This document shows, one piece after another, positions 62,290 through 64,000 of a stretch of 64,000 nucleotides of DNA. This DNA comes from Rivihabitans pingtungensis (GTDB lineage: Bacteria > Pseudomonadota > Gammaproteobacteria > Burkholderiales > Aquaspirillaceae), in NCBI RefSeq assembly GCF_003201855.1, contig NZ_QJKI01000001.1, positions 1 to 64,000 of the forward strand, read 5' to 3'. Position 1 is the stretch's first letter; the number at the start of each line of letters is the position of its first letter. The translations under genes were made by a program, and so were the position numbers. The notes beneath the pieces were generated by a model. It saw nothing but the letters and a program-made list of their open reading frames with translations, was not told the origin of the DNA and did no database searches.

Positions 62290-63063
62290 CTACGGCCCGG
62301 CGGCCGGCAGCCAGTAACGGCGGCCATCGCGCTGGATCTCCAGCAGCGGATGGCCCAGGCAGGCGCTGAGCAGCTCGTCGCTGAGTTCGGCCACCGGCAA
62401 GGCCCGCCAGCGGCCGTCGTCCAGCAACAGCAGCGCGTGGCTGGCGTGTTGCAGGGTGAGGTTCAGCTCATGGCTGACCAGCATCACCGCGTGGCCGGGG
62501 CGTTGGCAGCGCGCGGCCAGCAGCGCCAGCAATTGCGCCTGGTGGCCGATGTCCAGCGCGGCGGCGGGTTCGTCCAGCAGCAAGAGCGGCGCATCCTGGG
62601 TCAGCAGCGCGGCCACCGCCACCCGCTGGCGCTCGCCGCCGGACAGGGTGCGGATGTCGCGCGCGGCCAGGTGGCCGATGTCCAGCGCCGCCAGCGCGGC
62701 GCGCGCGCTGGCGATGTCTTCGGCGCTGTCCCAATACGCCTGACGATGCGGGTGGCGGGCAATCAGCAGCGCGTCCAGCACCTGGCAGGCAAAGGCGTCG
62801 CGCCAGCTTTGCGGCAAATAGCCCAGTTGGCGCGCGCGCCCGGCCAGCGGCCAGTCGGCCAGCGCCCGCCCGGCCAGCTGGATGCGCCCGCCTTCGGCGG
62901 TGCGCAGGCCGGCCAGGGTGCGCAGCAGGGTGGATTTGCCGGCGCCGTTGCGGCCAATCACCGCCCAGCATTGGCCGGCCTCCAGCCGCCAGTCCAGCGC
63001 ATTGAGCAGGGTGCGGCCGTCGGCGCGCAACGTCAGCGCCTGGCTGTCCAGCAAGGCGCTCAT
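62290..63063 (-). CDS. btuD: Vitamin B12-type ABC transporter ATP-binding protein
   Basis: From the ATG at 63063 the protein has 257 residues. Walker A is GRNGAGKSTLLR near residue 37, the signature motif is LSGGERQRVAVA and Walker B is LLLLDEP. It overlaps the permease stop by four bases. Neighbouring cob genes indicate corrinoid uptake rather than siderophore uptake. Confidence 0.9.
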   Translation of the reverse strand: MSALLDSQALTLRADGRTLLNALDWRLEAGQCWAVIGRNGAGKSTLLRTLAGLRTAEGGRIQLAGRALADWPLAGRARQLGYLPQSWRDAFACQVLDALLIARHPHRQAYWDSAEDIASARAALAALDIGHLAARDIRTLSGGERQRVAVAALLTQDAPLLLLDEPAAALDIGHQAQLLALLAARCQRPGHAVMLVSHELNLTLQHASHALLLLDDGRWRALPVAELSDELLSACLGHPLLEIQRDGRRYWLPAAGP

Positions 63064-64000
63064 GCCCGGCCTCCCTGGCGCACCTGGCGCAATTGCCACA
63101 AAAACGCCGGCACGCCAATCAAGGCGGTGATCACGCCCACCGGCAGCTGCATCGGCGCGACCACGGTGCGCGCGGCCACATCGGCCAGCAGCAATAACAA
63201 GCCGCCGGCCAGGGTGGCGGCCGGCAGCAGCACGCGGTGGTCGCTGCCCAGGGCAAAGCGGCAGGCGTGAGGAATCATCAGACCAATAAAACCAATGCTC
63301 CCGGCATTGGCCACCGCGCCAGCGGTCAGGGCGGCGGCGGTGAGAAACAACACCCGGCGCAGCCGGGCGGCGGGCACACCCAGGGTGTGGGCGTCGTCGC
63401 CATAAAAAGCCAGCACATTGATGGCGCGCGCCTGGCGCAGGCACAGCGCCAGCGCCGCCAGCAGCAGCACGCTCAAGGTCGGCTGCCAGCGGCTGGCCGA
63501 CACATCGCCAATCAGCCAGAACACCATCGGCCGCAGCCGGCTGTCCGGCGCCAGCGACAGCAGCAGGCTGATCAGCGCCGAGCAGGCGGTGGACAGCATC
63601 ACCCCGGTCAGCAGCAGCAAGGTGGCGCCCAGCGGGCCGCCTTGCCAGTCGCGCCGGGCCAGGCCCAGCAGCAGCGCCGACACCGCCGCCGCGCCCAAGA
63701 GCGCGCCGGCATCCACCCACCACAGCGCCAGGCCCAGCAGCAGGGCCAGCAAGGCGCCCACCGCCGCCCCGCCAGACACGCCCAGAATATACGGGTCGGC
63801 CAGCGGGTTGCGCAGCAGCGCCTGCATCAGCACGCCAGACAGCGCCAGCGCCGCGCCGGTGTGCCAGGCCACCACGGCGCGCTCCAGCCGCAGCGCCAGC
63901 AAGGCGCTGGCCAGCGAATCCGCCGCTGCCCGCCCGCTGAGCGCCGCCCAGGCTTCGTCCAGGCGCAGCTGCGCCGAGCCCAGGCCGGCGGCCAGGGCAA
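63060..64000 (-). CDS. btuC: FecCD/BtuC-type ABC transporter permease, cut by window edge
   Basis: The open frame continues to the window edge, so the N-terminus is missing. The visible part begins ALAAGLGSAQLRLDEAW and shows BtuC-family motifs: GAALALSGVLMQALLRNPLADPYILG, read in parts, then VSGGAAVGALLALLLG and GSIGFIGLMIPHACRFALG near the C-terminal third. It forms the membrane channel with BtuD. Confidence 0.92.
   Translation of the reverse strand, partial: ALAAGLGSAQLRLDEAWAALSGRAAADSLASALLALRLERAVVAWHTGAALALSGVLMQALLRNPLADPYILGVSGGAAVGALLALLLGLALWWVDAGALLGAAAVSALLLGLARRDWQGGPLGATLLLLTGVMLSTACSALISLLLSLAPDSRLRPMVFWLIGDVSASRWQPTLSVLLLAALALCLRQARAINVLAFYGDDAHTLGVPAARLRRVLFLTAAALTAGAVANAGSIGFIGLMIPHACRFALGSDHRVLLPAATLAGGLLLLLADVAARTVVAPMQLPVGVITALIGVPAFLWQLRQVRQGGRA

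Overview
The window is GC-rich, densely coded bacterial DNA with short intergenic gaps. The gyrA/serC/pheA block, the cobalamin genes, a cytochrome c' and the Pls/PosA-type synthetase suggest a betaproteobacterium, most likely of the Neisseriales (Chromobacteriaceae and relatives). This is an inference from gene content only. No rRNA or tRNA gene was recognised.

Layout. 1-100: end of an IS5-family insertion sequence. 180-4.7 kb: a phosphopantetheinyl transferase and a Pls/PosA-type synthetase with membrane and left-handed beta-helix segments. 4.9-9.5 kb: a DUF1501/DUF1800 pair on the minus strand, split by lrgA-lrgB and sixA on the plus strand. 9.6-13.5 kb: pgeF, a short-chain dehydrogenase and a secreted M10 metalloprotease with RTX repeats. 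13.5-25.7 kb: a type III-B CRISPR-Cas island. 25.9-32 kb: a DUF2917-like gene, ilvD, a broken radical-SAM gene, a DMT exporter and a LOG-family gene. 32-40 kb: pheA, an O-methyltransferase, serC, two thioesterases, gyrA and a class V aminotransferase. 40-44.3 kb: a zinc-homeostasis run (zur, a CobW-type GTPase, a 44-codon membrane ORF, znuC, znuB, znuA). 44.5-54.8 kb: cytochrome c', tex, a STAS protein, a DMT exporter, an RcnR-like repressor with a DmeF-type exporter, lpxH, two cyclophilins and a TonB-like protein. 54.9-56.2 kb: a TnpB-only IS200/IS605-type element. 56.6-64 kb: a SulP transporter and a cobalamin salvage/uptake operon that runs off the end of the window.

The CRISPR island is the centre of interest. 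In order it carries leader-array 1, a TIR-SAVED fusion gene, leader-array 2, cas6, cmr1-cmr2(cas10)-cmr3-cmr4-cmr5-cmr6, a PD-(D/E)XK-like DUF6602 gene, leader-array 3, cas2 and a truncated cas1. Cas10 keeps the GGDD cyclase motif but lacks an N-terminal HD nuclease, so immunity probably depends on cyclic-oligoadenylate signalling. The TIR-SAVED protein between the two twin arrays is the obvious candidate effector: SAVED would sense the nucleotide and TIR would cleave NAD+. Adaptation looks dead, because cas1 lacks its catalytic half, and each array is fixed at five repeats and four spacers.

A second theme is a roughly 110-bp imperfect-palindrome MITE-like element present in about a dozen intact or decayed copies. 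Intact copies have near-identical inverted ends and are flanked by a TTA direct repeat. One copy splits the radical-SAM gene, one closes the truncated cas1, and several abut TAA stop codons of neighbouring genes.
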